This document shows positions 26,604 through 38,773 of a DNA stretch of 64,000 bases, piece by piece (position 1 is the first letter of the stretch; the number at the start of each line of letters is the position of its first letter). Below the pieces are notes generated by a model that did not search any database, had not been told where the DNA came from, and was given only the letters and a program-made list of their open reading frames with translations. The DNA lies in contig PBVQ01000029.1 of the NCBI GenBank assembly GCA_002728715.1, forward strand, positions 1-64,000, read 5' to 3'. A program made the translations under genes and the position numbers. Origin of the DNA: Dehalococcoidia bacterium (lineage in GTDB: Bacteria; Chloroflexota; Dehalococcoidia; Lucifugimonadales; Lucifugimonadaceae).

Positions 26604-27518
26604 ATGAAATTAAGAAATTTAACTAACTTAATTAGACCAACCATAGCAACAATAGGAACTTTTGATGGAGTTCATAAAGGCCATAAAGCACTGATAAATC
26701 ATTTGATTGATTTAGCTAGACAATTTGATCAAACACCAGTAGTAATTGTTTTTGAAGAAACACCAAAAAATTTTTTCCTATCAAAAAAGATTAGAAGTTT
26801 ATGTACAGTTAGCGAGAGAGAAAAATTATTAAATTCATTAGGAATAGAGAATATCATCTCATTAAGATTTGATAAGAATATTCAAAAACTTTCATCTGAT
26901 GAATTTATGTCCGAATTAGTTGAAAAAATTGGAATTAAAACTTTTGTATTAGGTTCTGACTCAAAAATTGGATATGACCAGTCAGGATATGAAGAACTGA
27001 AAAACAACTATCCAAATATAAAATTCATAAAATTTCTTCCAAAAAAAAATAAGGGTAAAATTATATCTAGTACATTAGTTAAGGAAGCAATTGAAAAAGG
27101 AAATTGCGAAGAAACAAAAAAATTATTAGGTAGATTTTATAATATAAAAGGAAAAGTAACAAAAGGTAATAATTTAGGAGAAAAACTTGGATTTCCAACG
27201 GCAAACTTGATTCCTTCATCAAAATTAGTTATTCCTAAGGATGGGATTTATGCTTCTATTGTTGAGTATAACGATAAAAAATATTATGCTGCAACAAGTA
27301 TTGGTAAAAGGCCTACTTTTGAAAAAAATGGTCAAAAAATTATTGAAACCTTTATATTGGAATTTAATAAAAATATATATCATAAAAAAATAAACGTTCA
27401 CTTAGTTTCCAAAATAAGAGATGAACAAAAATTTAATTCTCAAAAAGAACTAATTGAAAAAATGAATGAAGATATCAAAAATATAAAATTAATATTAGAT
27501 AAAAAAAACTTATTATGA
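26604..27518 (+). CDS. ribF: bifunctional riboflavin kinase/FMN adenylyltransferase
   Basis: Makes FMN and FAD from riboflavin. 304 aa: N-terminal nucleotidyltransferase domain with GTFDGVHKGH (18-27) and ISSTLVKEA, then C-terminal kinase domain with GRFYNIKGKVTKGNNLGEKLGFPTANL and the later AATSIGKRPTF and ETFILEF. Overlaps the tyrS start by 4 bases (ATGA). FAD produced would serve the flavin enzymes, though this link is generic. Confidence 0.95.
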   Translation: MKLRNLTNLIRPTIATIGTFDGVHKGHKALINHLIDLARQFDQTPVVIVFEETPKNFFLSKKIRSLCTVSEREKLLNSLGIENIISLRFDKNIQKLSSDEFMSELVEKIGIKTFVLGSDSKIGYDQSGYEELKNNYPNIKFIKFLPKKNKGKIISSTLVKEAIEKGNCEETKKLLGRFYNIKGKVTKGNNLGEKLGFPTANLIPSSKLVIPKDGIYASIVEYNDKKYYAATSIGKRPTFEKNGQKIIETFILEFNKNIYHKKINVHLVSKIRDEQKFNSQKELIEKMNEDIKNIKLILDKKNLL

Positions 27519-28831
27519 GCAATAAAACAATTTTTAATAACGTAGTTGAAGACATGGAATGGAGAGGTCTATTATTTGACCACACTCCAGAAGCTACTCA
27601 TAATCTAATAACTGAAAAAATTACTTGTTACAATGGTTTTGATCCTACAGCGAGCAGTCTTCATATAGGAAATCTAGTCGCAATTATGGGTCTGGCTAGA
27701 TTACAAAAATATGGTCATACACCTATTATTTTAGTTGGTGGTGGAACAGGCATGATTGGTGATCCATCCGGAAAAAGTGAAGAAAGAATTCTACTAAGTA
27801 AAGAAAAAATTGATGAGAATGTTGATGCTATATATAAGCAAGTGTCACCATTTTTAGATTTTAGCTCAAAAATTAAAAACCCTGCAAAAATTGTTAATAA
27901 CTCGGATTGGTTAAGAAAAATTGATCTTTTGAGTTTTTTAAGAGATATAGGAAAGCATTTTACCGTCAATACAATGTTAAGTAGAGAGTCTGTAAAGAAT
28001 AGACTTGATAGAGATACTGGAATTTCTTTTACAGAGTTTAGCTATCAACTCTTACAAGCATATGATTTTCTAAAATTATATGATGATTATGGCTGCAACT
28101 TTCAATCAGGAGGCAGTGATCAATGGGGTAATATTCTTGGAGGTATTGACCTTATCAGAAGAGTTCATTCAAGAAAAAAATCTAAAAATGACCTAGCACA
28201 TGGTATTATATTTCCTTTAGTTACAACATCTTCAGGAGAAAAATTTGGTAAATCTATAGGTGGTGCCCCTACATTAGACCCTAAAGCAACATCTCCTTAT
28301 AAACTATTTCAATTTTTCTTAAATGTTAGTGATGAAGATGTAATTAATTACTTAAAGATTTTTACTTTCATAACTCCTGAGAATTTATTAAAAATACAAG
28401 AATCTGTTTCGTTAGAACCACAAAAAAGAGTTGGTCAAAAAACCTTAGCCGAAGAAGTTACAAAGTATATCCACGGCACCAATGGACTACAAAAAGCTAA
28501 AAAAATTACAGAAGCATTTTTCTCAAATAATCTTAATACTCTATCATTAGAAGAGTTGGAAGACCTACTAGACAAATCTGAAATTTTTGAGATAAATTAT
28601 GAAGATCTACATAAAAAAAATTTTACCGATATTTGTATAAATAATAACTTCAGAATTTTTTCATCAAAAAATGAACTAAGGAGACTTTGCGAGCAAGGTG
28701 GTATATATATAAATGATAAAAAATTCACTAATTATGAGAATAAGATTAATCCAAATGAACTTATGCAAAATAAATATTTATTAATCAGGAAAGGAAAAAA
28801 GAATTATTTTTTGTTTAAGATAAAAAATTAA
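27515..28831 (+). CDS. tyrS: tyrosyl-tRNA synthetase
   Basis: Class I synthetase charging tRNA-Tyr. 438 aa with the HIGN motif (50-53) in GFDPTASSLHIGNL, the QGGSDQWGN tyrosine/ATP pocket, and KFGKS (243-247). The C-terminal part is the S4-like RNA-binding domain (LRRLCEQGGIYINDKKFTN). Its start overlaps ribF. Confidence 0.96.
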   Translation: MSNKTIFNNVVEDMEWRGLLFDHTPEATHNLITEKITCYNGFDPTASSLHIGNLVAIMGLARLQKYGHTPIILVGGGTGMIGDPSGKSEERILLSKEKIDENVDAIYKQVSPFLDFSSKIKNPAKIVNNSDWLRKIDLLSFLRDIGKHFTVNTMLSRESVKNRLDRDTGISFTEFSYQLLQAYDFLKLYDDYGCNFQSGGSDQWGNILGGIDLIRRVHSRKKSKNDLAHGIIFPLVTTSSGEKFGKSIGGAPTLDPKATSPYKLFQFFLNVSDEDVINYLKIFTFITPENLLKIQESVSLEPQKRVGQKTLAEEVTKYIHGTNGLQKAKKITEAFFSNNLNTLSLEELEDLLDKSEIFEINYEDLHKKNFTDICINNNFRIFSSKNELRRLCEQGGIYINDKKFTNYENKINPNELMQNKYLLIRKGKKNYFLFKIKN

Positions 28832-28836
28832 ATGTT

Positions 28837-30030
28837 ATGATTTTTGAAAATATAAAAAGTGCACCAAAAGATCCAATACTTGGATTAACTTCTGAATTTA
28901 ATAATGATAATAATAAAAGGAAAGTTAATTTATCAGTTGGAGTATATCAAGATAATAATGGAGTAACTACAACTTTTGAATCTGTTTTAACTGCGGAAAA
29001 AATTTTGCTAGATAAAAACTATTCAAAGTCATATAAACCGATTGATGGAGATCAAGAATTTTTATCTGAATCTATAAAATTAGTTTTGGGAGATTCAATA
29101 TATAACAGTAACTTGTCGTTTGGATTAAACACTCCTGGGGGAACAGGAGCACTAAAATTAGTTTCAGAGTTTTTGATTAAATTTTCTCCAGAATCTTCAG
29201 TCTGGTTTAGTAATCCAACTTGGGCAAATCATAAACCTATTTTTGAATCGTCAGGATTTTCAACTAAAGAATATAAATACCTAAATTTTGAAAAAAATAA
29301 TGTAGATTTTTCAAGTATGATTTCATCAATAAATAATATGCCAAATGGAGATATTATTGTTTTACATGGATGTTGTCATAATCCAACAGGAGCAGACTTA
29401 AACTCTGATGAATGGACTGAATTATCTAAAATTATAAATAAAAAAAATATAATTACAATATGCGATTTTGCATATCAGGGATTAGGCTCTGGTATACACG
29501 AAGATGCCGAGGGTGTTAGAATTCTTTCTAAAAATTTAGATGATTTGTTTATATGCTCAAGCTATTCTAAAAATTTTGGTTTATATAGTGAACGAGTAGG
29601 GTGTCTTATTTATACAAGTAGTAAAAATAGAAATATAGATAATCTACTTAGCCAACTTAAGAAAACAGCAAGAACAATATACTCTAACCCTCCTGCTCAT
29701 GGATCGGATATAGTTAGAGAAATATTGCAAGATAGTAATCTAAGAATAATGTGGGAATCGGAGCTTAAGGTACTTAGAGAAAGAATTCAGAATATGCGCA
29801 TATCACTAAATTCAAGCTTAAGAGAACTTAATTGTAGTAAAGATTTTTCATATATTGTTGAGCAAAATGGTATGTTTAGCTTTACAGGCTTAAGTGAAAA
29901 AGATGTTGAAAAATTAAAAAGTGATTACTCTATATATATAGTTAATTCAGGTAGAGTTAATATTGCTGGTATAACAACGAAAAATGTTCAGTACATAGCA
30001 GAAAGTATTAACAAAGTTATAGGTTACTAA
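28837..30030 (+). CDS. aromatic/aspartate aminotransferase (class I, AspC/TyrB type)
   Basis: 397-aa PLP-dependent aminotransferase of fold type I. The PLP lysine is K245 in SSYSKNFGLYSERVG, a signature of the AspC/TyrB branch; other family segments are NLSVGVYQDNNG, NPTWANHKPIFESSG and LHGCCHNPTGADL. With aroH, DAHP synthase and trpA upstream, it may perform the last transamination in Phe/Tyr synthesis as well as aspartate formation (inference). The stop overlaps convergent DUF1015 by 4 bases. Confidence 0.92.
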   Translation: MIFENIKSAPKDPILGLTSEFNNDNNKRKVNLSVGVYQDNNGVTTTFESVLTAEKILLDKNYSKSYKPIDGDQEFLSESIKLVLGDSIYNSNLSFGLNTPGGTGALKLVSEFLIKFSPESSVWFSNPTWANHKPIFESSGFSTKEYKYLNFEKNNVDFSSMISSINNMPNGDIIVLHGCCHNPTGADLNSDEWTELSKIINKKNIITICDFAYQGLGSGIHEDAEGVRILSKNLDDLFICSSYSKNFGLYSERVGCLIYTSSKNRNIDNLLSQLKKTARTIYSNPPAHGSDIVREILQDSNLRIMWESELKVLRERIQNMRISLNSSLRELNCSKDFSYIVEQNGMFSFTGLSEKDVEKLKSDYSIYIVNSGRVNIAGITTKNVQYIAESINKVIGY

Positions 30031-31310
30031 ATCTCAAGATTTTGCAGCACCGAACCTGCAGGAGGCTTTGGAAAAAAGTTTGTAGCTTTCGCAGGCAACC
30101 TCCATCCATTAGAAACAATTTCTGAAAATTCTGATAATGGTAACGGCCTCATAAAGAACACCATATCTATACTATCTTTTTCTATATAATCACTAATCAT
30201 TTTTGAATCACTTATAGGTAATACAACTTTCAATTCTCTATCTGCGTTAAAGGATTTTGAAAAAATTAATTCATGAAGTTTATAGTATTCTGAATTCTCA
30301 AGTACGTTACCATCAAGTGTAATTTGCTTATCTTTTGCAATACCTAATGATCTTGTTTTTGAATTGTAGAAACCAAAAACAATTTCTTTGTTTTTTCTAA
30401 CATCTAAAGTTTTTATAAAATTATCCACAAAAATTTTATCTATTTTACTAGGCATTTCGTAATTTGTAACAGTAAAATGCTGTTGAATCCTAGTATGAAT
30501 ATCATTATATTCTTTTTTGGTTAGGTTACTTAAGACTCTATGATATCCTCTAGTTATAAGTCCTGGTTCGTCATATGACACCAACATCATCATTCTATAA
30601 TCAAAAGATTTATTTGATTTTTTATTTATAGAATTATTTTTATTCCTATAAATTAATGAAGCCTCATACCTATGGTGTCCATCTGCAATAAAAACTTGTG
30701 ATTTAGACATTTTTTTTTGGATTATTGATATAGTTCCTGGATCTGTAATTTTCCAAATACTCAATTTTGGCATATCTGGAGGTGAAAAAACACTCGTTGG
30801 ATTCCCTCCAGAAATTGTTCTTATCAATTTTCCTATGCTAAGAAATTTATCATCCTTGTATATTACTAATAAAGGGCTAAAGTTTGATCTTGACTCAGAC
30901 ATGAGTTGAGCTCTATCCTCTACCCATTCTAATCTTGTTTTTTCATGTGGCAAAATTATTTTTTTACCATACTCTTCTATTTTTACATTTGTAATAAAGC
31001 CTCTTCTGACTTGTTTGACTCCTCTATAATCAAATTCTTCCTTTGTAACATATATTGCAGGCTTATCATCATACTTAAGTATGCCATTATTTATCCAATC
31101 ACTAAGTGTATTTGCTGCATTTTTATAATGATTGATATCTTGGTTTCTTCTAGCTAATTCTAATCTTACAATATTGAAATCTGATCTTTCATGTAAGCTT
31201 TTTTGTAGATCAGGAGTTATAGCATCAAAAGGAGGACAAATGTTTAAACTATTGTCTCCAGCAAATTTTGGATCGTATCTAAGTCCTTTAAAAGGTTGAA
31301 TGTCTACCAT
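30027..31310 (-). CDS. DUF1015 family protein
   Basis: 427-aa protein with clear DUF1015 signatures: PFKGLRYDP at the N-terminus, NICPPFDAIT, NIVRLELAR, LPHEKTR, FIADGHHRYEASL, and a C-terminal LPISDSKMISDYI...MRPLPL...LPAKATNFFPKPPAGSVL. Members are about 400-430 aa and occur in many bacteria; the biochemical function is not established, so none is assigned. No neighbour link is obvious; ligA is divergent across 119 bases. Confidence 0.9.
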   Translation of the reverse strand: MVDIQPFKGLRYDPKFAGDNSLNICPPFDAITPDLQKSLHERSDFNIVRLELARRNQDINHYKNAANTLSDWINNGILKYDDKPAIYVTKEEFDYRGVKQVRRGFITNVKIEEYGKKIILPHEKTRLEWVEDRAQLMSESRSNFSPLLVIYKDDKFLSIGKLIRTISGGNPTSVFSPPDMPKLSIWKITDPGTISIIQKKMSKSQVFIADGHHRYEASLIYRNKNNSINKKSNKSFDYRMMMLVSYDEPGLITRGYHRVLSNLTKKEYNDIHTRIQQHFTVTNYEMPSKIDKIFVDNFIKTLDVRKNKEIVFGFYNSKTRSLGIAKDKQITLDGNVLENSEYYKLHELIFSKSFNADRELKVVLPISDSKMISDYIEKDSIDMVFFMRPLPLSEFSEIVSNGWRLPAKATNFFPKPPAGSVLQNLEI

Positions 31311-31396
31311 AATGATAAAATATAAATAAATTAATTTTTAATCTATAATATCTATGATAATTGATGTATAAAATAAAACCATTATTTTTTTAGTAA

Positions 31397-34035
<2,639 letters not shown>

Positions 34036-34037
34036 TT

Positions 34038-35291
34038 TTATATTTTTTCCCAACCAGTATATTTAACTAATTCTTCTGGAATTATAATTGATCCATCTTT
34101 CTGCAAACCATTTTCTAATACAGCAATCCATATTCTAGGTAAAGCTAAACCTGATCCATTAAGTGTATGTGGAAAAACAGTCGAACTGTTCTGGGAGGTC
34201 TTGTATCTTGTATTGTTTCTTCTTGTTTGAAAATCTAAACAGTTAGAAACAGAACTTACTTCTAGCCACTCTCCTGTTCCTTTTGACCAAACTTCAATAT
34301 CGTATGTTTTTGCTGACTGAAAACCAATATCACCAGTAGACAACTTCAAAACTCTATATACCAGACCTAATCTTTTACACAAATCTACAACTTCTTCTAG
34401 CATTTCCTCATGTGCAACAATCGAATCTTTAGGTTCTACAAATCTAAATATTTCAACTTTTTCAAATTGATGAACTCTCTTTATTCCTCTAACATCTCTT
34501 CCTGCAGCTGTATGCTCTTTTCTAAAACTTGGAGTTTTTGCAACATATTTTATTGGTAATTTTCCAGGTTTAATAATTTGACCTTGATGCATCCCATTTA
34601 ATGCCACTTCTGCAGTTGGAATAAGCCATAAATCAGTCTCTGAATCCATGTATAAATTTTCCTTAAATTTAGGTAAATTCCCTGAACCAATCATAGTTTC
34701 TTCCTTAACTAAAAACGGAGGATCTATCTCCTCATAATCATTTTCATTAGTATGTACATCTAGCATCCAATCGCCTAGTGCTCTATGTAATTTAGCGCCT
34801 TTTCCTCTTAATACATAGAACCTACTTCCAGAAATTCTTGCACTAGATTCAATATCCAATAGATTTAAGTTTTTACCTATATCCCAATGAGGATTATTGT
34901 GAGTTATTTGTTCTTTTTCAGATGTATAAATTATCTCATTAGCACTATCATCTAAACCTATAGGAACATCATTTAATGGAATATTAGGAATTGTGAGTAA
35001 AATCTTTTCAAGATCTAAATTAATTTTTGAAAGTTCTGATTCATAAGATTTAATCTCTTCACCTAAAACGCGCATATCATTAATCTCTTGTTGGTTGGGA
35101 GGTCGCTTTGAGTCACCTATATCTTTACTGACTACATTTTTTTTATTACGAAGATTATCTACTAAAGTAATTATCTCTTTTCTTCTAGTTTCAAGAGATA
35201 TTATTTCATCTAATGGGGGTTTTTCTCCTCTATCTTGTAATGACTTTTCAACAGATTCTTTTTGGCTTAATATTTTTTCTATAGAAATCAT
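34038..35291 (-). CDS. serS: seryl-tRNA synthetase
   Basis: Class II synthetase charging tRNA-Ser, whose UGA isoacceptor is encoded at 41.7 kb. 417 aa: N-terminal coiled-coil arm (about 20-110) that reads the long variable arm, then the catalytic domain with LPKFKENLY, LIPTAEVALNGMHQGQII, SFRKEHTAAGRDVRGIKRVHQFEKVEIF (motif 2), LSTGDIGFQSAKTYDIEVW and the motif 3 LNGSGLALPRIWIAVLE. Located 16 bases after lysS on the same strand. Confidence 0.96.
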   Translation of the reverse strand: MISIEKILSQKESVEKSLQDRGEKPPLDEIISLETRRKEIITLVDNLRNKKNVVSKDIGDSKRPPNQQEINDMRVLGEEIKSYESELSKINLDLEKILLTIPNIPLNDVPIGLDDSANEIIYTSEKEQITHNNPHWDIGKNLNLLDIESSARISGSRFYVLRGKGAKLHRALGDWMLDVHTNENDYEEIDPPFLVKEETMIGSGNLPKFKENLYMDSETDLWLIPTAEVALNGMHQGQIIKPGKLPIKYVAKTPSFRKEHTAAGRDVRGIKRVHQFEKVEIFRFVEPKDSIVAHEEMLEEVVDLCKRLGLVYRVLKLSTGDIGFQSAKTYDIEVWSKGTGEWLEVSSVSNCLDFQTRRNNTRYKTSQNSSTVFPHTLNGSGLALPRIWIAVLENGLQKDGSIIIPEELVKYTGWEKI

Positions 35292-35307
35292 AATTTACTC
35301 TTAATTA

Positions 35308-36828
35308 TTATTGCTTTCTCATAGCAGGGAAAAGCAAGATCTCTCTTATAGAAGACTCTCCAGATAAAAGCATTGTTAATCTGTCAACACCCAATCCAAG
35401 ACCGCCAGTTGGTGGCATCCCATGCTCAATAGCAACTAAAAAATCTTCGTCCAAGCGATCAGCTTCAAGGTCACCTTGTATGGCTCTCATTTTTTCTTGA
35501 TCTTCAAATCTTTTTCTTTGATCAATTGGATCGTTTAATTCGCTAAATGCATTAGCTAATTCAGAACCCATAACAAAAGCCTCAAACCTTTCAACTACAT
35601 TCTCAGAACCAGGTTTTTTCTTTGCTAAAGGAGACATTTCAATAGGATAATCTACGAGAAAATGAGGTTGGATTAAGTCAGGCTCTATAGCCGAAGATAT
35701 AACCTTATCAAGTAATCTTCCCCATGTAGCATTTTCATCTACATGAATCTTTAATTCTTTCATTTTTTGAGCTAATGAATTCCTGTCATTAATTTCGAGA
35801 TAATCAATACCTACCTTATCAATTAGAGTTTTACGCAAATCAACTCTTTTCCAAGGAGGAGTAAGATCTATATCGGGAATATTTTCATTTTCTGATTTTA
35901 TTATCATAGAACCATTAATTTTTTTTGCAATAAAACTTACCATGTTTTCAACCAAATTCATGACATCGTTATAATCCGAATATGCTTCATAGGATTCTAT
36001 AGTTGTAAATTCTGGATTGTGGTTATGATCTATACCTTCATTCCTAAATAGTCTTCCAATTTCAAAAACTTTTTCTATTCCACCTACAATTAGTTTCTTA
36101 AGGTATAGTTCTGTAGCTATTCTAAGATATAATTTTTCACTTAATTGATTATGATAAGTTTCAAATGGTGTTGCTTGAGCGCCAGCAGCAATAGGAACAA
36201 GTATAGGTGTTTCAACCTCTATGAATCCATTTTCATGCATAAACTCACGCATATATCTAACAACATTAGATCTTAATATTGCGTTTTTCATAGCTCGAGG
36301 ATTAGAAATCAAATCTAAGTATTTTTGCCTAAATCTCACCTCATGATCACTCAAACCTCCCCACTTATCTGGTAGTGGCCTTAGAGATTTTGTCAATATA
36401 GATAATTCTTGACAATCAATACTAATTTGACCTCTTCTTGTCTTAAATACAACTCCATTTACTCCTATAATGTCTCCAATATCAACATAATCCAATAGAG
36501 AATAATTTTCTTTCATTTGATCTTTTTTAGAAAAAATTTGTATAACTCCATCTATATCTTTTATGTCTATAAAACAAACACTACCCATATCTCGCTTTGA
36601 CATCACCCTTCCAGAAATAGAAATTTTAGACTCAAGTAATTTACTATCTTTACCTTCTTTTACCATTTTTGTATACAAATTAATAGCTTGTTTTGTGGTA
36701 TGAGTTCTACAAAATCTAGGTGGGTAAGGATCCACACCTAATGATTTCAAAGAATCAATTTTTTTGATCCTATCATCAATTAATTTTTGTTCACCAAATA
36801 GATTTTTTTCATTATTAGAAGATGACAT
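35308..36828 (-). CDS. lysS: lysyl-tRNA synthetase, class II
   Basis: 506 aa. N-terminal OB-fold anticodon-binding domain (ISGRVMSKRDMGSVCFIDIKDIDG), then class II catalytic core: RFRQKYLDLISNPRAM, FIEVETPIL, RIATELYLKKLIVGGIEKVFEIGRLFRNEGIDHNHNPEFTTIESYEAY (motif 2) and GLGLGVDRLTMLLSGE (motif 3). AGGA 8 bases upstream supports the ATG. The 254 bases to rsmD are the longest intergenic stretch; no T-box consensus is visible. Confidence 0.96.
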   Translation of the reverse strand: MSSSNNEKNLFGEQKLIDDRIKKIDSLKSLGVDPYPPRFCRTHTTKQAINLYTKMVKEGKDSKLLESKISISGRVMSKRDMGSVCFIDIKDIDGVIQIFSKKDQMKENYSLLDYVDIGDIIGVNGVVFKTRRGQISIDCQELSILTKSLRPLPDKWGGLSDHEVRFRQKYLDLISNPRAMKNAILRSNVVRYMREFMHENGFIEVETPILVPIAAGAQATPFETYHNQLSEKLYLRIATELYLKKLIVGGIEKVFEIGRLFRNEGIDHNHNPEFTTIESYEAYSDYNDVMNLVENMVSFIAKKINGSMIIKSENENIPDIDLTPPWKRVDLRKTLIDKVGIDYLEINDRNSLAQKMKELKIHVDENATWGRLLDKVISSAIEPDLIQPHFLVDYPIEMSPLAKKKPGSENVVERFEAFVMGSELANAFSELNDPIDQRKRFEDQEKMRAIQGDLEADRLDEDFLVAIEHGMPPTGGLGLGVDRLTMLLSGESSIREILLFPAMRKQ

Positions 36829-37082
36829 AATTTTTCCTAGATAAAATACTCATTAAATAATAACAATTTAAATTTTTTATTACATGAATAAATATATACA
36901 AATATTTATATGATTAGTAGTTTTTTAATTTTTTTATTTTTTTTTCAAATACAAAATCTTAATTTTTATGAAAAAAACACGAAAACCGGTAACAAACAGA
37001 TATGTTAAGTTTTCTCCAATTTAATCAATAATTTTTATATAGTATAAATTTACATATCAATCAATCTAATAAATTTAAATAA

Positions 37083-37625
37083 ATGAAATATAGTTTTAAT
37101 CAGTTACAATCTCCGTTTCGACCAACCACCTCAAAGGTTATTTCGGCGATATTTTCTATGCTTGGACCTAACGGACCAAAAGATATGATTATTTTAGATG
37201 CCTATGCAGGTGAAGGCTCCGTAGGGGTAGAAGCAGTAAAAAGAGGAGCAAAAAAAAGTATTTTCATTGAGCAAAACAATAAAAGATGTAATGAAATTAG
37301 AAAAAAACTAGAAAAATTAAACTTATCTATGAATAGCCAAATAATTCGAGGAACTACTTTGAAGTCAATAAAAAAAATTCCTGAAAAAGTTAATATGATT
37401 TTTGCGGACCCTCCATATAAATTAAATGAGTTTGAAGATTTTTTTAATGAAATTAATACAAATAAAATATTGAGAGAAAATGCAATAATTTTTATTGAAC
37501 ATTCTAAAAAAAACATTCTACCCGAAAATTTTGAAAACTCTCATTTCGCACTTCATAAACTGAAATTATATGGTGATACAGCTATATCAATTTATAAACA
37601 AAACTTGAATGGAGCAATTGATTGA
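37083..37625 (+). CDS. rsmD: RsmD family 16S rRNA (guanine-N2) methyltransferase, short N-terminus
   Basis: SAM-dependent methyltransferase homologous to RsmD (m2G966). 180 aa. Present: RPTTSKVISAIFSML, the SAM motif LDAYAGEGSVGVEAVKRGAKKSIFIEQ, and catalytic FADPPYKL. The usual opening segment (about 15 residues, M-R-V-I-x-G-K-x-K-G-R-x-L) is missing: the ATG lies only 12 codons before RPT, and the codon before it is an in-frame TAA. That is either a lineage form or a small N-terminal loss. It overlaps coaD by 4 bases, the conserved rsmD-coaD pair. Confidence 0.88.
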   Translation: MKYSFNQLQSPFRPTTSKVISAIFSMLGPNGPKDMIILDAYAGEGSVGVEAVKRGAKKSIFIEQNNKRCNEIRKKLEKLNLSMNSQIIRGTTLKSIKKIPEKVNMIFADPPYKLNEFEDFFNEINTNKILRENAIIFIEHSKKNILPENFENSHFALHKLKLYGDTAISIYKQNLNGAID

Positions 37626-38098
37626 GGAAAGCATTATATCCAGGTACATTTGACCCAATAACAAATGGTCATTTAGATATTATTGAGCGAGCTTCTAAAA
37701 TTGTAGACCACTTAATTGTTGGCGTTGTGGAAAAATCCACTAAAAAAACTCTATTTAACATAGATGAACGTAGTAATTATGTTATCCAAACCACGAAAAA
37801 ATTAAATAACGTAAGCGTGATAAGATACTCAGGACTAACAGTGGATACAGCAAAAAATAATAACGCAGATATCATCATAAGAGGGTTGAGAATCACAAGT
37901 GATTATGAATATGAATCAGAGATGGCATTAGTTAATATGACACTTGATAAAAATATTGAAACCCTTTGTTTATTTAGTTCTTTAAATTATCAAATATTAA
38001 GCTCGTCAAGAGTAAAAGAAATTGGAGCTTTAGGAGGAGATATATCTAAAATGATACCCAAAATAATAATTAAACCTTTATTAGAAAAAATAAATTAG
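37622..38098 (+). CDS. coaD: pantetheine-phosphate adenylyltransferase
   Basis: Penultimate step of coenzyme A synthesis. 158 aa with ALYPGTFDPITNGHLDI (Thr9, His17 of the T/HxGH family), RGLRITSDYEYE and SSSRVKEIGALGGD. The TTG start overlaps the rsmD stop (TTGA) and has GGAG 7 bases upstream. Coaenzyme A links to the fatty-acid genes elsewhere in the window only generally. Confidence 0.96.
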   Translation: MRKALYPGTFDPITNGHLDIIERASKIVDHLIVGVVEKSTKKTLFNIDERSNYVIQTTKKLNNVSVIRYSGLTVDTAKNNNADIIIRGLRITSDYEYESEMALVNMTLDKNIETLCLFSSLNYQILSSSRVKEIGALGGDISKMIPKIIIKPLLEKIN

Positions 38099-38110
38099 AA
38101 TGGAGTTTTT

Positions 38111-38704
38111 ATGAATATTCTAGAAAAAATTGATGAATTAAAAAATTTAGTACAAGGAAATAAAATTCCTGCCACAGGAAGATCAATGATAAATGTAGAA
38201 AATTTCACCGAACAAATTGATGAAATTAAATCACTTATCCCTTCTGAGGTTAGTGAATCTGAAGGAATAATAAGGCAAAAAGAAGCAATTATTAAACAAG
38301 CAGAAGATGAGGCAAAAAGAATTAGGGGATACGCTGACGAAGAAGCTGTTAAAATTAATGATAATGCTACAAATAAAGCTGAATCCTTAATTCAAAATGC
38401 AAAAGAAGAAGCTTATAAAATGATTACTAATACTGAAATTGTAATCGCTTCAAAAAATGCTGCACAGGAAATTGAAGATAAAGCTAACAAAGAGGCAGAA
38501 TCAATAATAGAGCAAGGAAAAAATGAAGCAAATAGTATTATAAATGATGCTGAAAAAATGTCAGACGATAGAAGGAAGGGTGCAGATAATTATGCGAGAG
38601 AAATATTATTTAGTCTCGAAGAAAAAATTGCTGATACTCTTGGTCAAGTAAGAGGCGGTATAGATATACTTGATGTAAGAAAAGAAACAAGCGTAGCAGA
38701 CTAA
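38111..38704 (+). CDS. coiled-coil protein next to coaD (DivIVA/ATP synthase b-like)
   Basis: 197 aa, mostly one long charged helix (about 55-175) rich in Glu, Lys and Ala with repeated QAEDEAKRI / NAKEEAYKMI / QGKNEANSII units, typical of a coiled coil. No membrane segment. Similar proteins beside coaD in Gram-positive-type genomes are often annotated as cell division initiation or DivIVA-like, but I cannot assign a function from sequence. GGAG upstream of the ATG supports the start. Confidence 0.75.
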   Translation: MNILEKIDELKNLVQGNKIPATGRSMINVENFTEQIDEIKSLIPSEVSESEGIIRQKEAIIKQAEDEAKRIRGYADEEAVKINDNATNKAESLIQNAKEEAYKMITNTEIVIASKNAAQEIEDKANKEAESIIEQGKNEANSIINDAEKMSDDRRKGADNYAREILFSLEEKIADTLGQVRGGIDILDVRKETSVAD

Positions 38705-38773
38705 TTTATATAGATTTATTCCTAAGTCTCAATTTATAATTATCGATAATACTAGAAAGTATTTTGTAGTTTT

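Noticed and set aside
36829-37082. T-box leader for lysS
   Set aside because: No T-box core sequence or specifier hairpin can be recognised on the minus strand.
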